A DNA stretch of 64,000 nucleotides from Lepturacanthus savala (Eukaryota; Chordata; Actinopteri; Scombriformes; Trichiuridae). How positions within the stretch are numbered: position 1 is the stretch's first letter; each line of letters begins with the position of its first letter. Where the stretch lies: the NCBI GenBank assembly GCA_030544235.1, contig CM060461.1, forward strand, positions 124,001 to 188,000, given 5' to 3'. Both the position numbers and the translations under genes were made by a program. This document shows, piece after piece, positions 1 to 12,189 of the stretch. The notes under the pieces were generated by a model. It did no database searches and was not told where the DNA came from. It saw only the letters and a list, made by a program, of their open reading frames with translations.

Positions 1-622
1 TAACTAATGTGACTTTAGTACATTGTTTTCTTTAACATGGGATGTTGACTTCTTCTCCTTTTTCTTCTCTGCGGAAATGTGAGCGCGACTCCGGTGACTG
101 GACTCGACTGTGTGTCACCTGATGCAGGAATAACGACGCACCAAAAAAGAAAAAAAAAAAGTGTTAAACCAGCATGTCTAAACAGAGAGAAGATGTATAA
201 CAGGATGTTGAATATCCATTCAATGTGACAAAAAAACGTTTATTTAGACGTCTTTATTCTGAAAATCCCACTTTGAAAAAACTTTATTTAAAACACTCCA
301 GACCGCCATTACATTATTTAGCTTGCACACCCCCAAGTGCTCGGACTGCAGTCAGGGCAAACAGTTGAAGGCAGTGTGTAGATAGAGATGGAGCAAAAAG
401 TGTGGAGGAGATTGGGGAGTAGAGGGCATTTTTGTTTTTAAATAGTTAACAATATTATTTGCACTGGTTTTTAAAGCCTTAGTTTACACATGCTCAAGAG
501 CAGAGTACTGATGCTGAGTTAATAGACTATTTCGGTATCGGCCACCAGTATCGGTTTCGGCTCGGATGGGCAAATACAATATCGGTATCGGATGTGCAAA
601 AAGCTGGATCGGGACATCCCTA
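1..622 (-). mobile_element. hAT element, left-arm copy, cut by window start
   Basis: This is the reverse complement of 35017-35666. The visible terminus reads TAGGGATGTCCCGATCC on the minus strand and ends at 622. The next 8 bases (623-630) are the target duplication seen intact on the right arm. The interior contains the ATCGGTATCGG-type subterminal repeats at 531-590. No transposase is visible, so this is a non-autonomous element. Confidence 0.8.
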
Positions 623-630
623 CTCTGAAT

Positions 631-1326
631 AGCTTTCTGCTGAGGCTTCTGTGCGGGGGACATGCTTCCTTCTTTCAATGAATGGAGTTACAAGTGCCTT
701 TCCTAGCTGCTCCAGGAACACCCTCCTCTTGTTCTTCTTATGAGATATCCAGGTCGGGTTGATCTCTCTCCAAATCACAACGGCATTGTAGGAGGAAACA
801 TCAATGATGTTGTGGAAGATGACCAGGGGCCAGCGGGCAGTCATCCTTCTGCAGCTGTATGTTCCAATCACCTTATCTAGATTGTCCACACCTCCTTTGT
901 TGCAGTTGTAGTCTAGGATGAGGACTGATCACGATCACTAATGTCAGTGTGCTCATAAGAACTACATTCTTGTTTTTCTTTGAGAGGTAAGAAACTACAG
1001 TGGTCATGGCCATGAAGGCGAACTTTGATGAGAAGACCTCTCTCTCCTTTGATGAAAGCAGTGCTGGTACGAACTGTACCAACCATGGTGATCTTCCTCT
1101 TCAGGAGCTGCTGTCCAAGTTCATAAGATGATTTATCATGCTCTGGGTTATATTCCTCCCCATCTTCTTCTTCTGATACATCCTCCACTCCCTCTCCTGA
1201 ATCAGAGTTGTCTTGTTGGACATCAGAAAAAATCAGCTCTAGAACTTCAATGTCATAACGAACACACACAAAAGAATTTGGGTGCCTGTCACCGGCAGTA
1301 CCTTTATAACCCCTTGAAATACACAA
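631..1326 (-). pseudogene. piggyBac transposase pseudogene, left copy
   Basis: The family cuts and pastes DNA at TTAA sites through an RNase H-like catalytic domain with conserved aspartates. Two segments are visible. At 913-1326 an acidic N-terminal stretch (SEEEDGEEYNPEHD) runs straight into the late catalytic-domain segment (ELGQQLLKRKITMVGTVR). At 631-889 a second segment begins with GGVDNLDK, which includes the last conserved Asp region, and continues to the C-terminal helices. The middle of the catalytic domain is missing, so the gene cannot encode active transposase. Compared with the right arm it has also lost the ATG (about 14 bases near 1268) and has extra frame damage near 930-1080. 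A hAT interrupts the C-terminal end. Confidence 0.85.
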
Positions 1327-1756
1327 AAAAGAGCTCTGCCGTCTGCGAGAATGCCACCCATCTTGTCTTATTTATGTCTTCTACTGTCTTGTTCATGTTT
1401 ACTATTAATTGATCTGAGACTGATCAAAGGCACAGCAATCCATGATAAGACCACCTGATTTGTCTTGTTTACTTCTGCTACTGATTGATCTGAGACACAC
1501 CTAAAACATTGTAACATTCTGTGGTGTGTAAATAACTCTGTGACCTTGATTTCAACTCTATTTGCCTCACGGGTCATTTTGACCCGAAGACCACCTTTGT
1601 AAATTTTTTTGTACAGCTTACATGGAAATGTGAATAAAAACATTTCTTTTTTTCTACTGTTGGGGCCAATCTAGGAAAAGTCATGAAATTTACAGTTAAA
1701 AAAAATAGCATTTAGGGGATTTCTTTTTGGTTTTTAACACAGTGGCAACAGGAGGG

Positions 1757-2701
1757 TTAATGATGTTTTACGACAGGAGCACTTCTATGATGGGGAGAAA
1801 GGCACTGGATATTTAGCATGGCGCCTTAAGACCATGTCCAGGTATACAGCAAAAAGACCAGCCAAGACAGCTGCATTGGTTGAAGCACAAGGACCAAAGC
1901 GCCGAAGATTGGCCACTTTACCTGAGCAGCTTGATGAAGATGCATGCAGGGAAGCCATCATTTCTGAATCACCCCCATGATAAAGCAAGTGTGTTTCAGA
2001 AAATGAACATTACCTTTCAGTTTCGCCAAAACCTAGTGCATGACCCACAGAGAACGGCAGATGTTTCTAAAACATTTCCATGGTTCTTTGATGTTTGATG
2101 TCAAAGGGCTGGTGAGTTATTTATTTAGAGTTTACCATTTTGTTTCTTGAATTTAAGTACAATATGCTGATTTTTTTCAAATGTTTGTGCATTTATGATT
2201 CTATGATCAACAGCTGAATCAAGACTTCGTTCTACTGTTTGGAACTGATGCTTGAGAAGTGGGACACAACTTTCAGGTCCAAGATTATCAGTGAGGCTAA
2301 ACACCTTACTCAGTCAATTGACCTGTGCCGACTTCTAAAAGCTGCTGAGAAACAGACAGACAACGATGATGACAGTAAGCTAATGAACATGTTTGATTTT
2401 TATTCTTTACTGCAAGTGCTGGTTAATGGGGGTATTCCTGCATGATACTAATGGGCTTTTTTCTCCATCTTATTTTCCTACTGATAGGGTGGGACAGTGA
2501 CATGGCTTCTCTGCTGCTCCTTCTCCATCTCCTGCCACCCACAGCTGGATGGAAGAGGACTAAGATAAGTCCCAGTGATGCAGTGGACAAAATGTTGCAC
2601 TTTCACAAGGTATGCATGTCTTCTATTATCTAAACAGCAAGTATTTTATATGTATTAACTCAATTTGAAATACACTGAAATGAAAGTCTTCTCTCTCTTG
2701 C

Positions 2702-2760
<59 letters not shown>

Positions 2761-3145
2761 AACTCTTGTCCCCCATAAAAGAAAAAAACCTCAACTTAGT
2801 CCCAGCTGAGCTGACAAAACATCGGTGTGAGGTGTTGATGTTCTATTTTTGTATTTTTTTGATGTGCTGCAGCCTGGATGAACACCTTTGGAAGAGGGAT
2901 GGAAGACAACCATACATCCTTGCTGTGCATCGAACCAAGAACACGATTGACACGTTCTACATTGTTGTGGAACAACAGCTCATCCCCTGCCAAGCCACTA
3001 GCTCATTGGGTGGATTTGATGAACTCTCTCTCTCACTCTTCACCTTTGTGCAAACAACAGTCTACAACATTGACATAGAAACAACCAATGAGTCTCCCAG
3101 AGTTTGTGAGCTAAGTCCTAAACTAAAGTACACAAATGTTTAAGT
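1757..3145 (+). pseudogene. First gene of EnSpm-like transposon, left copy
   Basis: Spliced or broken coding sequence of a protein that commonly accompanies this transposase type in fish genomes; its function is not known to me. Segments in order are a basic stretch (GTGYLAWRLKTM at about 1800-1840), FRQNLVHDPQRTADV (about 2025-2065), LEKWDTTFRSKIISEAKHL (about 2250-2310), WDSDMASLLLLLHLLPP (about 2490-2540) and a C-terminal part at 2870-3143 with IPCQATSSLGGFDEL and FVQTTVYNID. Introns are suggested between segments; a (CA)n tract sits in one at 2708-2757. Near 3030 this copy has lost about 50 bases present in the right arm. The N-terminus lies beyond the piggyBac insertion. Confidence 0.7.
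2708..2757. repeat. (CA)n microsatellite
   Basis: About 25 CA units in a presumed intron of the first EnSpm-like gene. The right arm has the matching (TG)n at 33120-33168. Confidence 0.97.
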
Positions 3146-3204
3146 GCTTCATTTGTCAAACTGTGCATACTCCGTGCCAGTCCTTGATCTCTCATCTGAG
3201 GCTT

Positions 3205-5528
3205 AATCAGTTTTTATCCTAGCACCAAGTTTAAGTTAGTTTGTGCACAAGATCGTTGTAGGTGTCACTTTTCAACATATTCAGGTTTCAAAAAACATTT
3301 AATCAGTTCACATGTGGAAAATTCTTGTGAAAATGCAGATGCAGCAAGGCCAGAGTCATGTCAAACTAATATCCAAATGCCGCAAGATATCTCAGAAGTT
3401 GCTAGAACAAACATCACGCAGACCCCAGAATATCCATGCTTTGATAGTGAATCAGGTCAAAGACAAAGAAAACATAGAAAATATCTGTCCTTCAATTATT
3501 GCTAAACTACAAGCAAATGGTGTTGCAAATAGTGTCATTTCATCATTTCATCAAATCAACTTAGTAGTGGGATGCACTCAGGTTAAGCAGCAAGTACTGT
3601 CTGCTGTGCCTATAGATAATCCTTTGAGAGAAACATTGGTAAAAGATCTGGAAACCTTTGAAAACCCATTTGAGTACTTGTATACTGAAAGCAAAAGAGT
3701 AAATTATTTCAACAAGAAATGGGGTGTTGTGGAACCAGTAGAAAAATGTTAGGAATTCGATATGATACAAGACGAAATAAACCGATACTTGTGATTAGGT
3801 CCCAGTGAATGATACATTTGTTTACATCCCAATTTTGGAAACGATCAAATTCATGTTCCGAAATTCGGATAATTGGAAACTACTTGAGGAAACACGTTCA
3901 TCAAAACTTGACGTATACAGTGATTTTTGTGACGGAAATTATTTTAGCACCCATCCACTGTTCTCTAAACACCAGAATTCTTTACAAATCCAGTTGTTCT
4001 ATGATGACTTTGAGACTGCGAACCCACTTGGGTCAAAACGTGGTGTTCACAAAATAGGTGCTCTGTATTTTGTCCTCAGAAATCTTCCACCAAAGTTTAG
4101 CTCTGCCCTGATGAATATTCATTTGATTGCATTGTTTCACACTGAAGACTTGGAAAAAATATGGCTTTGATCCTATTCTAGAGACACTGATTAATGACAT
4201 CAAAACACTTGAGAATTGTGGCCTTCATTTGCCTTTTTCTGTTGAAAAGATCTATGGCCCTGTATGTCAGGTAACTGGGACAACTTGGGGATGCACACAA
4301 TTCTGGGATTCACAGAATCGTTCAGTGGACGTCATTTTTGTTGTTTGTGTTTGATAGAAAAAAAAATTATGCCCAGTCTATTTTTAATGAGGATGACCCC
4401 AGAATAATCTTGTGTGGAAAAGAAGTGTTTGAAATGCACTGCAGTGAATTGCAGTCAGATCCACAAAAGTTATCCGTGTTTGGTTTAAAAAAGGATTAGT
4501 CTCTGAATGGCCTACATTTCTTTCATGTTTGTAACAATTTTTCTTTGGATATTATGCATGACATTCTTGAAGGAGTGGCTCAGTATGAGCTGAAGTTACT
4601 GTTTGAATACCTCTCTGAAAACTTTTTGTCGAAACCTGATCTGTCCAGAATTTATGCCTACAAGTATAAACTTGGACAGTAGCGACAATAATATTGGGCT
4701 CAATTCAATTCAAACTCTTTGTCTTGTTCGAAATACTCCTTTGCTTTTTGGTGACATTGTGCCAGAAGGAAACCAAAACTGGCTTTTGGTTTTAATTTTA
4801 CTACAGATAATCAACATTATTTTTTTCTCCATCTGTTTCACTTGGCATGACTGTACTACTTAAACATTTGATAATAGAACACCATGAGTTGTTCAAAGAA
4901 CTGTATCCTGATAAAAACCTGATTCCAAAACATCACTTTATGATACATTATCCATCTTGTATCCGAAAAATTGGACCACTAATACATATGTGGAGCATGA
5001 GATTTGAGGCAAAACACAGGATTTTCAAAAATACTCTTAAAAACACCAAATCTCTTGCAAAAAAACATCAGATGTCGATTGCATGTCTTTGTGAGACATC
5101 CCTTTCAAAATGTACTGTGTATGGACCTATGAAAAGTATTAATGTGGACAATGAAAACTTTTGCAACGAGTTGGCTCAAGGTTTGCATGTGGAGCGTGCC
5201 TCTCAAGACAACCATGCAACTAACTGGGTGATAATCAGTGGAACAGAGTATAGGCCAGGGTTGATCATTTGCACTCAGATTGAACATGAAATGCCAGTGT
5301 TTCTCAGAATAGAAAATAATAATTGTTGTTGATAGTATTATCTGCTTCTTTGGAAAAAGGCTTGTCATTGATCATTTCAGTGAACATTTTCATTCTTACA
5401 AAGTATTTGAAAGTGATCACAAAGATGTTGTTAAAGCAGATGGTCTTGTGATTTATAAGCCCTTCGATCTACAGAGTTCATATGGTGGAGATAAAGGCCA
5501 ATATATTGTGCCATTATTTTCTTTGTAA
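3205..5528 (+). pseudogene. EnSpm/CACTA-like transposase, left copy (broken)
   Basis: Transposase-like gene for the element. It opens with a C2H2-like finger (Cys and His in VCAQDRCRCHF and KKHLISSH, about 3237-3312). A region with MYIPLLETL-type homology follows at 3805-4170 (VYIPILETIKFM, then NPLGSKRGVHKIGALYFVL), then HVCNNFSLDIMHDILEGV at about 4525-4580. Next come PKHHFMIHYPSCIRKIGPL and MRFEAKHRIFK at 4925-5030. The C-terminal part ends at the TAA at 5526-5528. The frame is broken by stops and indels, for example after 4170 and by an extra base near 5323 that the right arm lacks. Introns are likely between the early segments. The catalytic residues were not assigned with confidence. 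Confidence 0.72.
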
Positions 5529-5744
5529 ATGTGTATTAAAGAGGTTGGGACTCCTAATATGTACTTAAAGTATTTTTGTAAATGGTTGTATTTATCTTTT
5601 TGTGCCAATTCCTATGGTGCTGGGAAGTTATGGATGTATGAATGCTGTTAATTGATCAGTCAACACTTCTATTCACTTTACATGTAATGTGAAACAGTTA
5701 TGATATTCTGTTGAATAAAATAATGTAATATCACAATTTTAGTG

Positions 5745-5940
5745 CAAAAATACACTATTGTGTGATCACATGACACTGTAGGTTGAAAATTAACACTCAC
5801 TTAACAGTGAAAGAGAATAACACATTTTTGGTGTTAAAAATAACCTTTAATTTGCTATTAAATGACACTGTATTTTGTAAAATTAACACTCCAAGTGGAA
5901 GGGAATAACACAATTTAGAGTCAAAAGTGCGCCTATGTGG
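5745..5940. promoter_or_regulatory. Subterminal repeat block of EnSpm-like element (proximal half)
   Basis: Dense copies of TTAACACT, AGTGTTAA and ATGACACT in both orientations. They match the block at 12190-12372; the L1 separates the two halves. In CACTA elements such short subterminal repeats bind transposase, so this function is inferred by analogy. The last 14 bases (5927-5940) are one copy of the L1 target duplication. Confidence 0.6.
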
Positions 5941-6141
5941 GACCTCCGGTATGGTGCAGAAATGAGCAGCAGCATAAAACGGAGGCTCCCAGACAGTCTT
6001 CAACCCCCCTACAAAAAATACTAGGTTAACAAGTTGAAAAGTGGATTAAGTTGTATGAAAAGGGGGGACAAAAGATAAACCAGAGGAAAAACGCAAGGTA
6101 AACCAAACAAAAACAATAAAATACCGACTGAAAGTGAGGAC

Positions 6142-7080
6142 ATGCTAGCGGAACACAAGGCTATGGATGCTATCCAAGCTAACATCATTGCGGAGATACA
6201 GGCGGTTCGTTCGGACCTGAAGAAAGAGCTGGTGGACTTTCGAGGAGAAGTAAGCCAGAAATTAAGCGATATCGCCTCTGGCTTAAAGGAAATAACAGAA
6301 AGAGTTGAGGAGACAAAGCAGAGAATAGCCGACATGGAGGAGTGGAGCACCGACGCCAAGGGGATACTTTCCAACACACTTGAGCTTTACCAATCTATCC
6401 AAACCTAGCTGACGGACCTGGAGGCACGTTCGCACAGAAACAACATTCGTATTCACGGCAATCCCGAGGGGGTGGAGGGGGACAACATAAAAACATTCAT
6501 GGAAGAGTTTATTAAAACCGACACTCCCCGACACCCCCCTCGGTATCCAGCGTTGCCACCGGTCACTGGGATCCAGACTGCCGCCAGGCTCTAACCCACG
6601 GTCCGTGATTATCTATTTCCTGGAGTATACTACTAAAGAGCTGGTGTTCCGCTCCGCCTGGGGAAAGAAAGAGGTCCGCTACGATGGAAGAAGAGTATTC
6701 TTCAAGCAGGACTACACGGCAGAAATACTAATAAAGAGAAAGGCGTACATCCCCATAAGAAAAGCACTTAAGGAAAAAGAAATTTGTTTCCAGACGCTTC
6801 ATCCGGCAAAACTTGCGAAAAAAGGGCGAGAAAAGTGTTTTTCGACACCAGCCCAACTGTCTACAACAACATGCAGGAGGCGACGGACGACTTGAAGAAA
6901 AGGGGATTCATCCCGGTCGCTTGGGAAGCTGAGACCCCTGCGCACAACGCACAGTCACCGAGACCAAAGCAACCGACCTGGGAAACAGCAGGTGCTAAAA
7001 CACGTCGGCACCAGGGCACGCGCCTCAAGCATATCCAGGATAAACTTAAGGGGTTTCAACGCAGGGAGGAGGCTTTGTGA
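6142..7080 (+). pseudogene. L1 ORF1 (RNA-binding chaperone) pseudogene, left copy
   Basis: The L1 ORF1 product coats the element RNA. At 6142-6408 there is a coiled-coil-like, Lys/Glu-rich stretch (LKEITERVEETKQRIADMEE) ending in a TAG at 6406-6408. The RRM-like start LEARSHRNNIRIHG follows in the same frame. At 6605-7080 the remainder appears in shifted frames: a stretch with AYIPIRKALKEKEICF, then the C-terminal domain with KVFFDTSPTVYNNMQEA and a basic tail ending at the TGA at 7078-7080. Several frameshifts separate these parts. The right arm carries the same premature TAG, so it predates the duplication. Confidence 0.78.
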
Positions 7081-7458
7081 GAGCTTTCTGTACCGTGAGT
7101 GAACAATAAATCTACAGAGATCGGTAAGATCACAATATTTAATACCAAATCGGACTAAGGTGTTCAAAACTGATTTTCCTACTGGGAACATGATCCGGTT
7201 AAATAGACAGTAAGTCTGGGAACCGATGCCCAGCTTTTCACGTGCGCTGCTCTGATATTAACCTTCAGGGTTAAGGGACTCCCCTCTCAACTTAGAAGTT
7301 AAGCTTACACTTTATGGTTGGAAGTCACAAATGTTTAACATGTATGCTATGTTCATATGTTGTGTTTCATTTTGTTATACAGACAGTTGTTCTTTTGTTC
7401 AGGTCATCTGTGGTTGGTTGAACATTTTGGGTAACCTTTTTACCGCTCACTGTTAAAA

Positions 7459-8188
7459 ATGCATCAAGAATACAAAATTATCCCTCTTAATGTTAATGGG
7501 ATAAATAATCCCATAAAGAGAAGTAAGGCCATGGCTAAAATGAAAAGAGAAAAACAAGACATAATTTTCTGGCAAGAGACACATCTTACAAGTACAGAAC
7601 ATGAGAAGCTGCGTAAAATGGGATTTAAAAACTTATACTATTCCTCATTCGAGAAGGGAAATACAAGAGGGTTGCAATACTAATTCCGAACAGACTGAAT
7701 TTCCAGTTTTCCTCACAAATTACAGATAAAGATGGGTGCTATCTGTTGGTTAAAGGTTCTATTGACAACAGAGAAATTACACTACTGAACGTTTACAGAC
7801 CACCAGGATATGATAAAAGATTGATTAAAAATGTGTTTAAAATGATAAATACGGAAGCATCAGGTGTGCTGATATGTGTAGGGGACTGGAATATCCACCT
7901 GCACCCCTTTCGGAACTCCACAAACAGAAAAAAGAACATAAAACCTGTAGCTTTATATACAAAAAAACTGCTTAACGAAATAGATATAATGGACGTATGG
8001 AGGGAATCCGAACAAATGTTTTACTTTTTTCTCCCATTCACACTACGCACTCAAGAATTGACTATTTTTTTATGTTCAAAGCCGAGAATGGTGAAATGTG
8101 ACATAGGGGTAAGAGACATTTCTGATCACACGGGGGTATACCTGACATTACACTTAGACAACAGACTTAAGGAGACTCTATGAAGACT
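7459..8188 (+). pseudogene. L1 ORF2 endonuclease domain, left copy (broken)
   Basis: The N-terminal apurinic-like endonuclease of L1 ORF2 nicks target DNA to prime reverse transcription. Characteristic stretches are LNVNGINNPIKRSK at about 7486-7525 and FWQETHLTSTEHEKL with the conserved Glu at about 7565-7610. ITLLNVYRPPG follows near 7775, GDWNIHLHP near 7880 and DISDHTGVYLTL near 8117. A stop at 7681 and further frame changes break it. The right arm has lost almost all of this domain, so the left copy is the only good view of it. Confidence 0.8.
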
Positions 8189-8600
8189 AAACACCAACCT
8201 CTTAAGCGACCCTCAATGTCAAAGATTTATTAAGGAAGAACTTATGTAATATATGTCATAACAATAATGGGACCGTGTCCCCCAGTACACTTTGGGATGC
8301 AGCCAAGGCTGTTATTAGGGGCAAACTTATAATGTGGTCTGCCCCGGAAGAAGAAGGAAAAAGAGAAACAAATTAATGACCCGACTGCAAAACTAAAATC
8401 CTTGGAGAGCAGACTTATGAAGCAAAATGACACTGATGTTTTAAACGAAATACGGGACACAAAACAAACTCTAAATAACATATATGAAAACCAAATAGAA
8501 AAAAGAATTAGATTTATTAAACAAAATTATGAAAATGGCCCCAAATCTAAAAAACTGCTCGCATGGAGGATACGTAAGCAATTGGCAGAGAAATACATAC

Positions 8601-9374
8601 TAGAGCTGTCATTTTAACATGTTAATTCGATTAATTAATTACACCGCAATTTAACACGTTAAATTTAACGCATTATGAGTATCAATGGTGGCGAAAATCC
8701 CATGTTAAATAAAGAAAACGATGTACTAAAGTCACATTAGTTAGTTAGTAGTTAGTTACATTATCCGAGTGCTGGAACAATTCCAGTGTGCTCGTTTCAG
8801 TGTAATCTACGCTGTTTCGGTGTCTGTCTGTGCCATTTGGCACGGAGCAACAAGTCTGAGCGCGTCTCTGGTTGCTATGCAACGCGAGGCGAGCCGAGCT
8901 CAACAAATGCGATGATCTGATTGGTTCAAACCACACGTGTTTGGTCTCACAGAGCAAAACTATGTTGGCACAATGCAGCGCAAAATATACGACTTCTATT
9001 ATTCATTTTTGAATTGCTATATTGAGCTTATGTGACTTCTTTATTTTATTTCAGAATTTTATTTATTTAACTGAATTGTTGTATTTGTTTTACATTTATG
9101 AATAATGCACTTGGTCTAACTGGTTTAATGTGCTAGACCTTTACTTTTGGATGTAATTCATGAAGCACAGTTCACCAATAAAACATTGGATTTCAGATCT
9201 TCTCTTCTTACTGTATTCAATTGATTAGTCATGCATTACAATTCATTAATATCCTAGAATTCAAATTCTTTATCAGGAGACCTTTAGCGGATATAAAATG
9301 TGATTAATTCGATTAATTAATTACAAAACCCTGTAATTAATTCGATTCATTTTTTTAATCGATTGACAGCACTA
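8601..9374. mobile_element. Non-autonomous hAT element inserted in L1 ORF2 (left copy)
   Basis: Terminal inverted repeats are TAGAGCTGTCA at the left and TAGTGCTGTCA (reverse complement) at the right, with AATTCGATTAATTAATTAC-type subterminal sequence. Flanking 8-base duplications are ATACATAC (8593-8600) and ATACGTAC (9375-9382), one mismatch, as expected for hAT. It is 774 bp with no transposase. A core of about 200 bp (8701-8908) is shared with the other hAT at 35017-36028. Confidence 0.88.
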
Positions 9375-9559
9375 ATACGTACATGATAAGATGTAATGAT
9401 AAGATGTGTCATAAACTGGAAGACATTCAAAACTCTTTTGAAGTGTACTATAGGAACTTATACACGCAACCTCGGGCAGCCGAATCAACAGTTATATCAG
9501 ACTTCTTAGCATGCCTAGATTTACCACCAGTAGGAACAGAACAGAATAGAATAATGACA

Positions 9560-10744
9560 AAGAGATAACGGAGGAAGAAATAAATATGGCCATAACGAAA
9601 CTGAAAGAAAATACAATGCCAGGAGCCGACGGCTATGCATCTGAGTGGTACAAAACCTTCAGAGAAACTTTGGTACCAATACTAAAAGAATGTTTTAACT
9701 ATACTCTTAAAGGGGGGGGAGACACCACTTTCATGGAGACAAGCAATAATGTCGGTAATCCCTAAAGCAATTAATAACAAGACAGAATGTAGTTCTCACA
9801 GAACCATATCAGTATTAAATATGGATTATAGAATATATGCATCATCAATCTTAGCAAAAAGAATGGAAAATATTGTCCCCGATCTGATAGATCCAGATCA
9901 GACGGACAACCCAGGACAGCGTATGGCGGGCCCTCCACCACATTGATCAAATGAGAAAAAGTAATTTGAAATCCGTATTAGTCTAGATGCTGAAAAGGCT
10001 TTTGATTCGGTCCGTTGGGAATACTTATATATGGTGCTTAAACGCCTAGGCTTCAATGATCAGGTAATTGAATGCTTTAAATCTCTATACTGCTCCCCCA
10101 CGGCAAGAATTAAAATAAACGGATCCTTATCCAAGACAGTGTTGCTTGAGGGGGGATGTCGTCAGGGATGCCCCCTTAATCCCACACTTTTTGCACTCTT
10201 TATTGAGCCATTGGCACAGGTAATAAGTGAGGATGAAGATATAACTGGGATACTGAGTGGAAACACACAATATAAAATTTGCCTATATGCAGACATTCTC
10301 TTAACTCTCACTAACCCTCAAGTAAGTCTACCTAAATTAATGTCTCTACTCAAAGAATTTGGCTCATATTCTGGTTACAAATTAAATTTACAGAAAACTC
10401 AGACTTTGACCTTTAACCTGGGACCACAAGAAAGCATTTATAGAACATGTAAATTTAAATGGGCAGGCAACGTAATCAAACACCTTGGAGTGCAAATACC
10501 AAAAGATTTAACTACCATATTTGACCATAACTATACCCCCATAACAGCGGACATTAAAGCAGACCTCAGTCGCTGGTTATTACCACCGACAAACATGCAC
10601 AGGAACCGGATAGAAATCATAAAGATGAATATACTACCTACTCTTATACCTTTTTCAGTGTATACCTCCCAGGTAATTCATCGAATGGAATATGATGATA
10701 TCAACATTTATTTGAAAAAAATAAAAACCACGGATTCGTTTTAA
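9560..10744 (+). pseudogene. L1 ORF2 reverse transcriptase, left copy (catalytic Asp lost)
   Basis: The RT domain copies element RNA at the nicked target. Visible blocks are NTMPGADGYASEWYKTF (about 9608-9660), SLDAEKAFDSVRWEYLYMVL with the first catalytic Asp (about 9978-10037), GCRQGCPLNPTLFALFIEPL (about 10156-10215) and LYADILLTLTNP (about 10283-10320). In the last block the usual two Asp residues are reduced to one by loss of a codon, which should abolish catalysis. The right arm has the identical lesion. Further frameshifts occur near 9560, 9945 and 10744. Confidence 0.85.
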
Positions 10745-11964
10745 GACATTACAGCTGCCTAAGGACAAAGGTGGAATGGCCCTTGCCCTGCCTGGAAGAT
10801 TATTATAGGGCAGCACAGCTGCGATTTCTGGTCTGCTGGTGTGATCCTGAATGCGATGCAAAATGGAAGGACTTGGAACAAAATTTAATGAGAGTACCTC
10901 TCCCGTCTATATTGGGAGACAAAACCCTCCAAAAAAAATACTTGGATGAATCAATTAATTGGATTGTAACACCTCTAAACATCTGGCACAGAAAACTAGA
11001 GACCCGAAATTTGAACACCAATATTACGATGGGTGGCACTTGATCCGGATTTCACACCAGCAGAACTGGACAGCAGATTTAGACACTGGACAGAACTGGG
11101 TATCACCTCATACTGCAAAATTTCCTCTGGATAAAATACTGGATTAGATCCCTTTCAACGCCTCACAGAAACTCATGATCTGGACAAACGCGATTTCTTC
11201 AGATACCTTCAACTAAGACACTATTTTGATAAAAACATAAAAACTATTGGAGAAGAAGGAATGAACCTGATCAGGATATATAAGGCATGGAAGGGTGATA
11301 CTGACAGAAAACTGATCTCCAGGATTTATTCTGCTCTACAACTTGACAGGGGTCATTCCACAATGTATATTAAATCAAGATGGGAGAAAGAAGCTAACAT
11401 ACAGTTAACTGAAGATGACTGGGTAAACATTTGTAGGACACAATCCACTACCTCCAGCTCAGATCTGTGGAGAGAATTCACCTGGAAAAACAATTTAAGG
11501 TTTTTCATAACTCCCAAAATTAAAAGCTTACAGACCAACAACCCAGAACATGGACAGTGTTGGAGAAGGTGTGGTGACTGCTGGCCACTTCCATATATTT
11601 TGGGATTGCCCTAATATTTCTTCATATTGGGTAGAGGTAGTAACAGCAATCAGCTCAATAATTAACATGCAGCTTGACCTAAGCTTCAGTGTTATATATT
11701 TAGGAAACACCAATTGTGATGAATAAACAAGATAGGTACTTATTACAAATACTATTAGCAAGTAGTAAGAAAGCAATAACCAGGAAATGGCTGAGTAATG
11801 AGTGCCCGACAATTTTACTTGGACCAGAAGCAATCTCATTGATTTTGGAATGCTCTGTGTGGAGAATTTTGAACTTTTCCGTGCTGAGATTCCCAAATTA
11901 GACACCATGATGAACGTGTGGAGGAACACGCACCCCTGGGGGGCACCCTGTTTCACTACGGACT
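10745..11964 (+). pseudogene. L1 ORF2 C-terminal region, left copy
   Basis: Continuation of L1 ORF2 after the RT domain in shifting frames. 10771-11043 encodes GGMALALP-like sequence, then AAQLRFLVCWCDPECDAKW. 11261-11614 encodes the Trp-rich region (YIKSRWEKEANIQLTEDDW and LWREFTWKNNLRFF) followed by a Cys-rich stretch (CWRRCGDC). In the L1 family this C-terminal part contains a Cys-rich RNA-binding segment. Multiple frameshifts are present. Confidence 0.72.
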
Positions 11965-12189
11965 GAAATGTTAAACCGAGAGTGACTCATGTGAGAGCTA
12001 TGGACATGAAGGCCCGTTAGGCCAACTCATTTTATTTATTATTATAATTTTTTTTTCCCCAAATATCAGCTATGAGTGATATCTTGCATTTTATTTTGCT
12101 ATAGATGGCCCTGTCTGTTGTACCTGTATTATGTACATATGTATTTTGTGAAAACTTTGCATATTTAAATGTTAAAAGTATAAAAATAA

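Larger units (their letters stand above)
1..1756 (-). mobile_element. piggyBac-type element, left-arm copy (partial)
   Basis: The terminus at 1756 reads CCCTCCTGTTGCC on the minus strand and abuts TTAA at 1757-1760, the expected piggyBac target site. The element runs on the minus strand toward base 1 and carries a broken transposase plus an inserted hAT (1-622). Its other end is outside the window. It sits inside coding sequence of the EnSpm-like element, whose reading resumes immediately at 1757. Confidence 0.85.
5941..12189 (+). mobile_element. L1-type LINE, left-arm copy, with hAT insertion
   Basis: A near full-length two-ORF non-LTR retrotransposon on the plus strand. The flanks 5927-5940 and 12190-12203 agree at 10 of 14 bases and look like an aged target-site duplication; the right arm shows the same pair. 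Order is 5' leader, ORF1 (6142-7080), ORF2 with endonuclease (7459-8188), reverse transcriptase (9560-10744) and C-terminal part to about 11960, then a short AT-rich tail. ORF2 is split by a hAT at 8601-9374. Many stops and frameshifts show it is dead. Confidence 0.85.

Noticed and set aside
484..678. Minus-strand 64-codon ORF across the hAT/piggyBac junction
   Set aside because: It reads from the piggyBac C-terminus into the hAT end and subterminal repeats, so it is a chance chimera.
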